This document shows, one piece after another, positions 52,332 through 61,698 of a stretch of DNA of 64,000 bases. Position 1 is the first letter of the stretch; the number at the start of each line of letters is the position of its first letter. Source of the stretch: SKVR01 sp964453995 (GTDB lineage: Bacteria > Bacteroidota > Bacteroidia > Bacteroidales > UBA7960); contig CAYVQC010000007.1 in NCBI GenBank assembly GCA_964453995.1, forward strand, positions 38,001-102,000. Reading direction: 5' to 3'. The translations under genes and the position numbers were made by a program. The notes beneath the pieces were generated by a model. The model saw only the letters and a list, made by a program, of their open reading frames with translations. It had not been told where the DNA came from and did not search any database.

Positions 52332-53675
52332 TCAGAAATAATAGAGAATTCCCAATCTGATGCCTGCTCCGTGCATTTTTCTTTCCAACGGAAAGTTTCT
52401 GTTCCATTCATTGATATAGCTTCTGTACCAAGCTTCGGCAAACAGATCACTGATTTGATTGATTCTTAAACGAGCGCCCAATCCGCCTGACCATGCAAAA
52501 ACCCAGGGGCTGAAATTGGCTCTGGTAATATCTTTGGCTGGCAGGCCCGGGGCATTATCTATGGTTTGAGCCCTAAGCCATAATGGGGTGCTGGCGTGGA
52601 CATTTGCCCGTGCATACCAGGAAATACTTCTTGCGGGCCAGAAAATCCAAGAGGCACCCAGTGCTGTTTCAAAGAAACCCAGATGATTCATACGGTCAAA
52701 AATTACCTCCTGGCTGTCAAGGGGTATGTATGTAGTGTCGGTTATGTGGGTCCAAAGTGTGTCGGTATTTACAATTGTAAAAAACGAGTCAATGGTATCG
52801 ATGCGGTTAAAACCTCCACTGGTAAACAATTCCGAATAGGAAAACCGGTTTGAAAAGCTATTGACAGCAAATGAAGCAATGATCGACAGGTTAACCACAT
52901 TATATTGAACTGAAGCACCCAACCCAAAGTTGCGCACCGAAAAAGCATCGGCTTCTCTTACTTTTTCCAGTTCCGGATTTGTTGCACCACTGCCGGTAAC
53001 CCGGTAATCGGTTGTCATTTGTGTAATTGCCAAACCTACCGCCCAACGATTTCTACCATCAATCTCTACTCCCAAAAGATCACGCAGCAGGGCTTCAGGA
53101 CGGGTGGCCTCGCGTTGGGGAGCACGTTCGATATAAACCGTATCACGAATTACCTTTTCCTCTGTAACCAAAACAGTGTCACGAATAATAATGGTATCGC
53201 GGATCAACTGACCGGAAACCGGAACAGTAAGGGTGTCTTCAACAGAATGCTGTAGCCGGGGTTGATGGCTTGTTTTGGGTTCGTTGAATACCTGGTTGGT
53301 TTTAACAGAAACAGTTCTGGTGTTTTCTTTTCTTTTGAGGATAACAAGATGGTTTCCCGATTCATGATATTTGTGTCCGTTGTCTTGCAGAATTTCTTTG
53401 AGAATGACCAGTGGTAGTTTGTTGCTGGCTGTGTAGGTTATTTTACGGTCGAAAATACTGTCGGAGGCATTATAGGTGATATTGAGATTGTACCGGGTTG
53501 ATAGCCTGTTGAGCACTGATCTGAGAGACTCCTGACGAGCTTCGAAGGAGATTGCCTGTGAGGATTGAGAATACAATTGACCCGGTGAAACTGCCATCGC
53601 GAACAGTGCCGTGATCAATGCAAGCAAAATTGACCTGACGCTTGCCTTCGTTATTCTTAGGATTACCACATTCAT
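52332..53675 (-). CDS. STN-domain outer-membrane beta-barrel protein
   Basis: 447 residues. After a signal peptide, an STN (secretin/TonB short N-terminal) domain spans about 40-115 (QAISFEARQESLRSVLNRLS, SNKLPLVILKEILQDNGHKY). A linker with repeated DTV/IRDT residues (about 150-185) precedes a beta-barrel-like region of strands with aromatic ends, finishing GIRLGILYYF. No plug or TonB box of a TonB-dependent receptor is present. STN domains normally pass signals to FecR-type anti-sigma factors. The gene follows fecR, so it is probably the sensor of this regulatory set. Similar genes occur in Bacteroidota without known ligands. Confidence 0.83.
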   Translation of the reverse strand: MNVVILRITKASVRSILLALITALFAMAVSPGQLYSQSSQAISFEARQESLRSVLNRLSTRYNLNITYNASDSIFDRKITYTASNKLPLVILKEILQDNGHKYHESGNHLVILKRKENTRTVSVKTNQVFNEPKTSHQPRLQHSVEDTLTVPVSGQLIRDTIIIRDTVLVTEEKVIRDTVYIERAPQREATRPEALLRDLLGVEIDGRNRWAVGLAITQMTTDYRVTGSGATNPELEKVREADAFSVRNFGLGASVQYNVVNLSIIASFAVNSFSNRFSYSELFTSGGFNRIDTIDSFFTIVNTDTLWTHITDTTYIPLDSQEVIFDRMNHLGFFETALGASWIFWPARSISWYARANVHASTPLWLRAQTIDNAPGLPAKDITRANFSPWVFAWSGGLGARLRINQISDLFAEAWYRSYINEWNRNFPLERKMHGAGIRLGILYYF

Positions 53676-53897
53676 TTACTAACCCGGTAAAATTTATACT
53701 TGTGTTCAACAGAGGGTTGTAAATATTTGTTTGATCAATATTTTTAAATTTAATGTTTATTATTCTTTTATTTAACGCTACCGGCCAAATACATCACCAT
53801 TGTAATGGCCCAATTGAAAAGGAATGAAATATTCCGGGTTTACCTTGATCAAAATTATCGCCACTGGCTGTTGAATTATCTTTAAGGGGTTACCATT

Positions 53898-54896
53898 TCA
53901 CTGGCTAACCTTGTAGAAATCATTTTCTTTCTCAATCTCCAAATCAAAAAGAATTTCAATGGAGCTGAGAATGGTTTCAGGGTCTTCATTTTCAAATCTG
54001 GCTGTAAGTTTTTCCTCTGCCAGTTCCCCGGGCCATTCTATTTGAATAGGATATGCCAACATAAGGTCACTGAAAACTTTATCCAGTGGGGCTTCTTGAA
54101 ATTCAAGCTTTCTGGTTTTCCAGGCAAGGAAGTTATAGTCTTTTATCTCTTCCAGACTGGCATGTTGTGTGTCTGTATTATAGATACCTCTTTCCTCTTT
54201 TCTTATGATCAGTCGTTCACCAGTACCGTGTATTAATGCAACCATGCCGGTGGTCACAGAAACCATGATTTTGTCAGGTTGCTGCCTGATATCAAATGAA
54301 GTACCCAGCACTTCCAGTGCTGCATGGTCCATGTTAATTACAAAGGTCATCTCTTCGTTTTTGGCTACCTCAAAAAAGGCGTTGCCCTTTAGCTTAACCT
54401 GGCGTTTATTTCCGGTGAATTGTTCCGGGTATGTTATGGAGGCTTTCCCATTAAAATAAACCACTGTACCGTCAGGCAATGCTATTTCTGCTGTTTCAGA
54501 AAGATCGGTATGTTGATAACTGATCATTTTCACCTTTGCCGATCTGGGGACAAACGTAAAAATTCCAATGAATAGTAAAATCATAGCAGCAATGGCTGAA
54601 ATGGCGTAGAAGAGCTTTCGGGAAGGTTTGGGTAAGGAAATTACTGTAGGCTCAGAAGCTGTTTCTTCAAGCCTGATTTTCTGGTTGATCTTTTCCCAAG
54701 CCAAGGTGCGATTGATCCTGATATCTTCACTGCGCCCCGGTTGTAGCGCCCAGGTTTTTTTGTATTCTTCGTACATTGCCTGGTGCTGTGTATTTTCGGC
54801 AAGCCACTGTTGAAGTTCTGTTTTATCCTTTGGTGTGGCTTCCCCGGCCAGCGACCGGGTGATCAGTTTTCGAATATTTTCATTGATGATTTTCAT
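53898..54896 (-). CDS. FecR-family anti-sigma factor
   Basis: 332 residues. An N-terminal cytoplasmic helical segment (about 1-93, including LQQWLAENTQHQAMYEEYKKTW) and a membrane helix (94-116, LFYAISAIAAMILLFIGIFTF) precede a periplasmic FecR domain with the hallmark IALPDGTVVYFNGKASITYP and a C-terminal DUF4974-like region (APLDKVFSDLMLAY). It should hold the partner sigma factor until signalled from the outer membrane. It lies between the ECF sigma and STN-barrel genes. Confidence 0.93.
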   Translation of the reverse strand: MKIINENIRKLITRSLAGEATPKDKTELQQWLAENTQHQAMYEEYKKTWALQPGRSEDIRINRTLAWEKINQKIRLEETASEPTVISLPKPSRKLFYAISAIAAMILLFIGIFTFVPRSAKVKMISYQHTDLSETAEIALPDGTVVYFNGKASITYPEQFTGNKRQVKLKGNAFFEVAKNEEMTFVINMDHAALEVLGTSFDIRQQPDKIMVSVTTGMVALIHGTGERLIIRKEERGIYNTDTQHASLEEIKDYNFLAWKTRKLEFQEAPLDKVFSDLMLAYPIQIEWPGELAEEKLTARFENEDPETILSSIEILFDLEIEKENDFYKVSQ

Positions 54897-55035
54897 AGGA
54901 TTGAAATTCTTGCATTGGTTTTTATTGTTGCAGTGTTATCATCCTGACAGTTTACAAGGGCTATACCCTTATTTTGAAAGCAATGGTTTTTGTCATTTTA
55001 TTCTGATGAAGCATGCTGGATGCCCGGGTTTGCAG

Positions 55036-55662
55036 TTAAATGTATTGTAACAGGAAAGGCACATGATATTGGCCTAGTGTAAGCATTACAAAGGCAGCAT
55101 TCGGCAATAGAACTGTCACTGTGAGGAAATCCCTGAGATTTTTCCTCAGGTGTTCCAGGGCTGCGCTGAGATGTGCTTCAACTGTCTTTACCGAGATTTC
55201 CATTTTCTCAGCGATCTGGGCGTAAGTCATCCCATCGTTCCGGCTGTATTCATATACCATTCTTCTTTTTTTAGGCATCATAGCCACTGCCTTTGCCAGC
55301 ATTGCCATCAATTCCTTTTGGTTCAGCAATGACGAATCGGGCTGTTGAACCCTGTTTTCGCCCCTTACGGCCTCTTTGTGTTGTAGCCTGATCTTCAAAT
55401 GTTCCTGGTGATTGATGATCTTGTTCAGGGCCATGCGGTAGAGATAGGGTTTGAGCGATGTGGTTATGGTCAACTCATTTCTCTTTACCCAAAGCTTAAC
55501 AAAAATATCCTGCACGATCTCTTCAGCATCTTCCTGGTTGCCCAGCCGTATTGTACAATACCGGCTCAGGGGTTCGTACCAGGTATTGAAAATTTGTTCA
55601 AAAACCTGCTTATCGCCTTTTCGTAAGCCTTCAATAAAATGATTCTGGTTTGGTTGAGTCAT
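55036..55662 (-). CDS. ECF RNA polymerase sigma factor
   Basis: 208 residues from the ATG at 55662; a TTG 15 codons earlier gives a lysine-rich tail and is less likely. Sigma region 2 covers about residues 10-80 (FEQIFNTWYEPLSRYC and EEIVQDIFVKLWVKR) and region 4 about 120-180 (MTYAQIAEKMEISVKTVEAHLSAA). It resembles the ECF factors of Bacteroidota that pair with FecR anti-sigmas. The FecR gene starts 139 bp downstream of its stop codon. It probably controls the downstream STN and beta-helix genes and itself. Confidence 0.93.
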   Translation of the reverse strand: MTQPNQNHFIEGLRKGDKQVFEQIFNTWYEPLSRYCTIRLGNQEDAEEIVQDIFVKLWVKRNELTITTSLKPYLYRMALNKIINHQEHLKIRLQHKEAVRGENRVQQPDSSLLNQKELMAMLAKAVAMMPKKRRMVYEYSRNDGMTYAQIAEKMEISVKTVEAHLSAALEHLRKNLRDFLTVTVLLPNAAFVMLTLGQYHVPFLLQYI

Positions 55663-55811
55663 TGGTTTGTTGGTTGTTTGCTTTTTTGTGATTTTCTGGT
55701 TCACCAACCTGTAAAGACAGTTGACAATGTTACTACCCTTGGTTTATGATGAATAACAGGTATATTAAACCCATCAGGAGGTTCAACAGTGGATACGTTT
55801 ACTCAAACAAA

Positions 55812-55838
55812 AACCCCGGAGCTTTTGGCTCCGGGGTT
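55812..55838 (-). terminator. Terminator of pepT
   Basis: AACCCCGGAGC and GCTCCGGGGTT form a perfect 11-bp stem with a 5-base loop; on the minus strand TTTGTTTG follows. It lies 20 bp beyond the pepT stop codon. Confidence 0.85.
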
Positions 55839-55858
55839 GACATAAAAAAAATCATAAA

Positions 55859-57088
55859 TTATTGTTTGGTATACAATTCAATGATCTTCAGGATTACCTG
55901 TGTAGATTTTTCCATGCTTTCCAGCGGAATAAATTCATATTTTCCGTGGAAGTTGTGTCCTCCAGCAAAAATATTGGGGCAAGGCAATCCCATATAAGAA
56001 AGCCGCGAACCATCAGTACCACCACGTATGGGCTTAATATTGGGTTTGATTCCCAACTCAATCATTGCCTTTTCGGCAATTTCCACTATGTGGTACACGG
56101 GCTCCACTTTTTCGCGCATATTATAGTATTGATCTTTCATCTCGATGGTAATGGTGCCCTCGCCATGCTTTTTGTTCATAAAATCTGCCACATCCTGGAT
56201 GAGCTTTTTGCGGTTTTCAAACTTCTGGCGGTCATGGTCCCTGATGATGTATTGCAGGGTTGACTCTTCTACCGTACCATCGAACTTTATGAGATGGAAA
56301 AACCCTTCATAGTGTTCAGTGAATTCCGGGCGATCAAAAACAGGCAGCATATCATTGAACTCACTGCCCACAATCATGGAATTGATCATTTTATACTTCG
56401 ACATACCCGGATGAACGTTGCGGCCCTGCACCTTTACCTTGGCATAGGCGGCATTGAAGTTTTCAAATTCAAGCTCGCCCACTTCACCACCATCGAGGGT
56501 GTAGGCATATTGGGCACCAAATTTTTTCACATCGAAATGGTCTACCCCTTTGCCGATCTCTTCATCGGGGGTAAAACCTATTTTTATGGTTCCGTGCTTG
56601 ATATCAGGGTTTTTTACCAGGTGTTCTATGGCAGTCATGATCTCGGCAATGCCAGCCTTGTCATCGGCACCCAGCAGGGTAGTACCATCAGTGGTAATGA
56701 GGGTTTGACCAACATACTTTTTCAATTCCGGAAAGTCTTTTACCTTAAGGTACATCTGCTTTTCGCTGTTGATGAGGATATCCTCACCATCGTAATCTTC
56801 CACAATATTGGGCTTTATGTCCTTACCCGACATATCGGGGGCTGTATCCACGTGTGCCAGGAATCCGATTACAGGCACATCTTTGTCAATGTTTGAAGGC
56901 AGGGTAGCCATCACATAACAGTTTTCATCTACATGGGCATCTTCCAGGCCCAGATCCTTAAGCTCTTCCACCAATACATTGGCCAGGTCAAATTGCTTTT
57001 TGGTGCTGGGGTAGGTGGTTGATGTGGGATCTGACTGGGTGTCGATGCTGATGTATTTGTAAAATTTTTCTAACAATGTTTGTTTCAT
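55859..57088 (-). CDS. pepT: Peptidase T (tripeptide aminopeptidase)
   Basis: 409 residues, the usual length of M20B peptidase T. Zinc-ligand motifs are GFLAHVDTAPDMSG, TLLGADDKAG, the catalytic Glu pair in TPDEEIGKGVDHFD and the C-terminal FAGGHNFHG. GRNVHPGMSK marks the dimer (lid) domain. It removes the N-terminal residue of tripeptides in the cytoplasm. The OPT transporter gene lies just upstream on the same strand, fitting joint peptide import and breakdown. Confidence 0.95.
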   Translation of the reverse strand: MKQTLLEKFYKYISIDTQSDPTSTTYPSTKKQFDLANVLVEELKDLGLEDAHVDENCYVMATLPSNIDKDVPVIGFLAHVDTAPDMSGKDIKPNIVEDYDGEDILINSEKQMYLKVKDFPELKKYVGQTLITTDGTTLLGADDKAGIAEIMTAIEHLVKNPDIKHGTIKIGFTPDEEIGKGVDHFDVKKFGAQYAYTLDGGEVGELEFENFNAAYAKVKVQGRNVHPGMSKYKMINSMIVGSEFNDMLPVFDRPEFTEHYEGFFHLIKFDGTVEESTLQYIIRDHDRQKFENRKKLIQDVADFMNKKHGEGTITIEMKDQYYNMREKVEPVYHIVEIAEKAMIELGIKPNIKPIRGGTDGSRLSYMGLPCPNIFAGGHNFHGKYEFIPLESMEKSTQVILKIIELYTKQ

Positions 57089-57119
57089 GATCTTTGTTTT
57101 TAATTGATTTTGGCTTTGA

Positions 57120-57148
57120 GGTGAAGGAAGTGCAAAGCTTCCTTCACC
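57120..57148 (-). other. Stem-loop between the OPT transporter and pepT
   Basis: GGTGAAGGAAG pairs with CTTCCTTCACC (perfect 11-bp stem, 7-base loop) in the short gap before pepT. There is no T tract, so it is more likely an attenuator or processing stem than a full terminator. Confidence 0.55.
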
Positions 57149-57180
57149 ATGGGTAACCTAAATTTATCAAATAAGTTGAA

Positions 57181-59142
57181 TTACTCTTCAATTTTAGCTT
57201 TCAGTGCGTTTCTGTATAAGTAGATGCATAAAAGGGTGAACATAACCAACCCAAGGTACTGCGCGCCGTTTGATGCGAGCCATTCTGCAGCTTCCAGGTC
57301 GAGGCCGCCAAACTTAAGGATGGCACTAATCACACCCATAAGAGCACCTCCGGCAATGAAACCACTGGCTATGAGTGTACCTCTTTCACGTCTTACGGTA
57401 TTAAGCTTTTCATCGTTGCTGCGCGAGTTTACGTACCAGGCAATGATACCACCTACCAGCAGGGGCGTATTGAGACCAATGGGGATAAACATCCCCAGGG
57501 CAAATGCCAGGGCCGGAACCCCCAACATGGTAAGGATAAGAGAAAGGAAGGCACCGGCAGCATAGAGTAGCCAGGGAGCCGATCCGCCGGTCATCATGGG
57601 TTCAATCACTGCTGCCATGGCATTGGCCTGTGGTGCCACCAAAGCATCTTCACCCTTAAAGCCGTAGGTTTGGTTTAAGATGATGATTACACCGCCAACG
57701 GTTGCTGCCGAAACCACTGTACCTAAAAATTTCCAGCTTTGCTGTTTGTAGGGTGAGGATCCCAGCCAGTAACCGATTTTAAGGTCGGTAATAAAGCCTC
57801 CGGCCATGGCCAGTGCGGTACATACAACCCCTCCAATGATCAGGGCAGCAATCATTCCTGAGGTGCCGCTAAGGCCTGCTGCAGCCATTACCAAAGAGGT
57901 TATAATCAGTGTCATCAGTGTCATACCAGATACGGGGTTGGTACCCACTATGGCTATGGCATTGGCTGCCACGGTAGTAAACAGGAACGAAATGATCATC
58001 ACAATTACCAGGGCAATAAGGGCGTGCCCCAGATTTTGTACCACACCAAACTGGAAGAAGATAAAGATCAGCACCGCAGTAAAAAGGATGCCCCCAAGGA
58101 TGATGCTCATGGGAAGATCGCGGCGGGTACGCAGGTTATTGTCGCTGTTGGCATGCTTGGCGAATGTTTCCTTCACTGCCAGTTTAATCGCTGTCTGAAT
58201 CACTTTTGAAGAACGGATAATACCAATTACGCCGGCCATCGCGATTCCTCCGATACCGATCATGCGCACATATTCGTTAAAGATCATTTCAGGAGTGGCA
58301 GCGGCAAGGGCTGCGCCATCGCCAAACATTGCGGCAGCATGGGCTATCAGAGGAATGATGACAAACCAGCCCACAAAGGAGCCTGCACAAATGATTACTG
58401 CATATTTCAATCCGATGATATAACCAAGGCCAACAATGGCGGCACCAACATTGAGCTTGAACACCAGTTTGGCTTTATCGGCAAGGGCTTCTCCATAGGG
58501 CAAAACCCTGGTAGAGAACTCCTCTGCCCACCATCCAAAGGTGGCAATGATAAAATCGTAAAGACCACCAATCAATCCGCTGAATAAAAGCACCTTGGCC
58601 TGATCGCCCCCTTTTTCACCTGATACCAGCACTTCGGTGGTGGCCGTAGCTTCGGGGAAGGGATATTTGCCATGCATTTCTGCAACAAAATATTTTCTGA
58701 AGGGAATGATGAAAAGGATTCCCAGGAAACCTCCCAGCAGAGATGAAATAAATACCTGGTAGAAATGGGCTTCCAGGTCAAGAATGTAAAGTGCAGGAAG
58801 GGTAAAGATGGCTCCGGCAACAATTACTCCCGAGCTGGCCCCGATCGATTGAATGATGACATTTTCGCCCAGGGCGTTTTTCCTTTTTGTAAGCGCGGAT
58901 AATCCCACAGCAATAATGGCAATAGGAATTGCAGCTTCAAAAACCTGCCCGATCTTTAATCCAAGATAGGCTGCTGCAGCCGAAAATATAACTGCCATTA
59001 GCAAACCCAGCGATACCGACCTGAAGTTTACTTCCGGATAAATCTTTTCCGGTACCATGACTGGTATGTATTCCTCGCCGGGCTTCAGTTCCTTGTAGGC
59101 GTTCAGGGGTAGACCCTTAATGGTATTGTCTTTATTCTCCAT
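57181..59142 (-). CDS. OPT family oligopeptide transporter
   Basis: 653 residues with about 14-16 hydrophobic helices. It has family features such as LTKRKNALGENVIIQSIGAS near the N-terminus, ATATTEVLVSGEKG, a glycine-rich IGGLYDFI and a repeated half-sequence plan. OPT transporters take up oligopeptides or metal chelates with protons. The C-terminal tail (KAKIEE) is short. It probably runs with pepT as a peptide-use unit, with a stem-loop in the 92-bp gap between the genes. Confidence 0.93.
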   Translation of the reverse strand: MENKDNTIKGLPLNAYKELKPGEEYIPVMVPEKIYPEVNFRSVSLGLLMAVIFSAAAAYLGLKIGQVFEAAIPIAIIAVGLSALTKRKNALGENVIIQSIGASSGVIVAGAIFTLPALYILDLEAHFYQVFISSLLGGFLGILFIIPFRKYFVAEMHGKYPFPEATATTEVLVSGEKGGDQAKVLLFSGLIGGLYDFIIATFGWWAEEFSTRVLPYGEALADKAKLVFKLNVGAAIVGLGYIIGLKYAVIICAGSFVGWFVIIPLIAHAAAMFGDGAALAAATPEMIFNEYVRMIGIGGIAMAGVIGIIRSSKVIQTAIKLAVKETFAKHANSDNNLRTRRDLPMSIILGGILFTAVLIFIFFQFGVVQNLGHALIALVIVMIISFLFTTVAANAIAIVGTNPVSGMTLMTLIITSLVMAAAGLSGTSGMIAALIIGGVVCTALAMAGGFITDLKIGYWLGSSPYKQQSWKFLGTVVSAATVGGVIIILNQTYGFKGEDALVAPQANAMAAVIEPMMTGGSAPWLLYAAGAFLSLILTMLGVPALAFALGMFIPIGLNTPLLVGGIIAWYVNSRSNDEKLNTVRRERGTLIASGFIAGGALMGVISAILKFGGLDLEAAEWLASNGAQYLGLVMFTLLCIYLYRNALKAKIEE

Positions 59143-59370
59143 ATGTACAGATTTTATTGATGGGTATTAAGTGTTTTGACTGCCCCAAAAAAGGCGGCCT
59201 AAAATAGATAATTCCCTTCAAATAAACCAATAATTATTTAATTATTTGTTTTTTTCATTTCACCGGTTACTGCATCTCAACAGCCTGATTTGTCTGAAAA
59301 CTGAAAAACCACAATATTATAAAAACCTGATCAGAAATGTTAAAGGCGTTTGATGCTGTCATTTATAAAA

Positions 59371-59399
59371 AAAACCGTCGTGGAGTACACAACGGTTTT
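59371..59399 (-). terminator. Terminator of the phosphohexomutase gene
   Basis: On the minus strand AAAACCGTTGTG pairs with CACGACGGTTTT (12 bp, one G-U) around a 5-base loop, followed by a run of T. It is 28 bp past the stop codon. Confidence 0.8.
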
Positions 59400-59426
59400 G
59401 GTTATTTGTGGAAGTATTGTAAATAA

Positions 59427-60815
59427 TCAGCGAATAAGTTCACTTATATCGCTCATGAGTTTGCGTGCAAGGCTTTCTGACTTTACTTCGCTGTCGCTTT
59501 CGGCATAGATCCTGATAATGGGTTCGGTATTGGATTTGCGCAGGTGTACCCATTCCTTTTCAAAATATATCTTTACCCCATCAGTTTTGTCTATTTGATT
59601 TTTGCTGTATTTGAGGGCTATTTTATTAAGGATATCAGAAAGATCAATTCCTTGTTCCAGTTCAATTTTATGTTTACTGATAAAATAATCGGGGAGTTCT
59701 TTCTTGAGCCCTACAACATTTTTTCCTGATTTTGCCATATAGGTAAGAAACAGGGCAATGCCTGTGAGTGCATCACGACCATAATGGATGGGTGGGTAAA
59801 TAACGCCGCCGTTACCTTCGCCACCTATTACGGCATTTACTTTTTTCATTTTTTCCACTACATTAATTTCACCCACAGCCGAGGCATGGTATTGGCCATC
59901 GTGTTTTAGTGTAATGTCTTTCAGGGCCTGGGAAGATGAAAGGTTACTTACCGTATTACCGGGGGTATGATTGAGAACGTAGTCGGCAACAGCAACCAGG
60001 GTATATTCTTCACCAAACATTTCTCCGTTGTTGCAAACAATAGCCAGTCGATCGGCATCAGGGTCAACGGCAAACCCCACATGAGCATCGCTTTTTTCCA
60101 TCTGTTCGGCAATAATGCTGAGATGTTCGGGCAGGGGTTCGGGATTGTGTGGGAATAAACCATTGGGTTCGCAGAACAACTCTGTTATTTTTTTTACACC
60201 CAGGGCTTCCAGCAGCATAGGAACTGCAATGCCGCCTACCGAATTAACTGCATCTACCACCACATGAAAATTTGCTGCTTCAATAGCTTCAGCATCCACA
60301 AGGTCAAGAGCCAGCACTTTTTCAATATGCATTTCAAGGGCAGATTCTTCAGGTATGTGTTTGCCGATCTTGTCAACCGGGGCAAACTCTATTTCGCGGT
60401 TATTGACAAAGGCCATCATTTCGCGCCCCTGGCTATCATTGAGGAATTCTCCCTTTTCATTGAGCAACTTTAGTGCGTTCCAGTTTTTGGGATTGTGGCT
60501 TGCAGTTATTATAATTCCACCATTGCATTCGTATTCCCTTACTCCAATGCCCACGGTGGGAGTAGGAACAAGACCGGCATCAAGCACATCGATTCCCATA
60601 AACTGAAGAGTGGAAACCACAAGATTGTTTACTACGGGTCCGGAAGTGCGTGCATCACGACCGATCAGTATTCTGATCTTTTCCCTGGGAAACCGGCTTT
60701 TTACCCAGCTGCCGTAAGCAATGGTAAATTTCATAATATCAACAGGGCTCAGGCCTTCTCCTGCCTTACCTCCCAGTGTACCACGAATGCCTGAAATGGA
60801 TGAGATGAGTGTCAT
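59427..60815 (-). CDS. glmM: Phosphoglucosamine mutase-type phosphohexomutase
   Basis: 462 residues. It has the four domains of the alpha-D-phosphohexomutase superfamily: an N-terminal SISGIRGTLG, the phosphoserine loop IIITASHNPKNWNALK (catalytic Ser), the metal loop FAVDPDADRLAIV (three Asp), the sugar loop GGEGNGGVIYP, and the phosphate-binding LRKSNTEPIIRIYAES. The closing part and GEGN loop fit the GlmM group more than PGM, though phosphomannomutase is possible. It should interconvert glucosamine-6-P and glucosamine-1-P for cell-wall precursors. It has a promoter element upstream and a terminator downstream. Confidence 0.85.
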   Translation of the reverse strand: MTLISSISGIRGTLGGKAGEGLSPVDIMKFTIAYGSWVKSRFPREKIRILIGRDARTSGPVVNNLVVSTLQFMGIDVLDAGLVPTPTVGIGVREYECNGGIIITASHNPKNWNALKLLNEKGEFLNDSQGREMMAFVNNREIEFAPVDKIGKHIPEESALEMHIEKVLALDLVDAEAIEAANFHVVVDAVNSVGGIAVPMLLEALGVKKITELFCEPNGLFPHNPEPLPEHLSIIAEQMEKSDAHVGFAVDPDADRLAIVCNNGEMFGEEYTLVAVADYVLNHTPGNTVSNLSSSQALKDITLKHDGQYHASAVGEINVVEKMKKVNAVIGGEGNGGVIYPPIHYGRDALTGIALFLTYMAKSGKNVVGLKKELPDYFISKHKIELEQGIDLSDILNKIALKYSKNQIDKTDGVKIYFEKEWVHLRKSNTEPIIRIYAESDSEVKSESLARKLMSDISELIR

Positions 60816-60845
60816 AAAATAAGATTGTTATAAATGGTTATTGTG

Positions 60846-60853
60846 CAAATATA
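60846..60853 (-). promoter_or_regulatory. Promoter -7 element of the phosphohexomutase gene
   Basis: TATATTTG followed by C on the minus strand, 31 bp before the ATG. Confidence 0.5.
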
Positions 60854-60948
60854 CGATATTAAAATTCTATGCAGACTAAAAAATGTCGTTATAAATCGAA
60901 AAAATATATATCAACGTCTACATTTAGTCCTTCACCGCTGGCTGAGGG

Positions 60949-61074
60949 TCATTCTTTTGCGGCTACAAAGGTAGAAGGAAAATGAAATATCCCGTTGAGA
61001 TTTTTGGCAATGATGTTGTATGGGGTTTCAATAGCTGTATACAGGTTGCTGATATTTATCGGTGGCACCTGCAT
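60949..61074 (-). pseudogene. Possible 3' remnant of a lost gene
   Basis: A minus-strand frame of 41 codons (open back to a stop near 61120) reads like the end of a normal protein: PINISNLYTAIETPY, an alpha-helical middle, and a hydrophobic end strand FPSTFVAAKE. The -F-x-F-P-S-x-F-V-A-A-K ending resembles C-termini of class I methyltransferases, but this is only a resemblance. Nothing upstream continues it. It could be a small gene, a fragment or chance. Confidence 0.3.
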
Positions 61075-61698
61075 CCTGAGCTTTTTGTATTGGCTGTGTG
61101 AGAGTAACCATAATTAGAAACCACCTGGCAAAATTCTTCATACCACTATATACATCCATGCAATCCCAGGTAGTAGAAATTAATGTTAAATTCTGGAAAT
61201 AAATAATTATTTGTTCTATCAATTGATAAAAATATTAAATTAGCAAGTGCAAAATTATAAGTAAATCCTCTCCGGTAGTTGAACTGCGTTGCAGATTTTT
61301 TGTTGACGATTTTCTGATTGTATTAGGGAAGCCTTTTCCTTTTCTGTTTACCTGTTTGCATTATGAAGTAATTCCATTTTACTCTAATTCATTCTCAACC
61401 TACTTGATTCACTGAATTCTTATTTTGTCATTAGCTGATCTCTGGTGACGCCTATGGGTATACCCAGCTGATTGTATTACTTTCGACCTGCCCCCGTAAT
61501 TATTATTTATCCTTTGGGTACCCCTGTCTGTATTGCAAATCTTACAGATTCTTACATTGGTTTGCAAGTATCATTCCTCCCTCTAATTCTCATAAGTCAA
61601 GACCATTGGTGTCCTGATAAGAACATGAATGTCATAATAAATTTTAACAATTACCGCATAGTAATCCCATTTCTGATTACAATTACTCACCAATACCG
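61075..61698. other. 624-bp AT-rich stretch without a recognisable gene
   Basis: Between the possible gene remnant and the protease gene no convincing frame, tRNA or structured RNA was seen. The region holds frequent stops in all frames. The promoter of the protease gene should be in its right part; TACTTTCG near 61473 is a weak -7 candidate. Confidence 0.5.
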
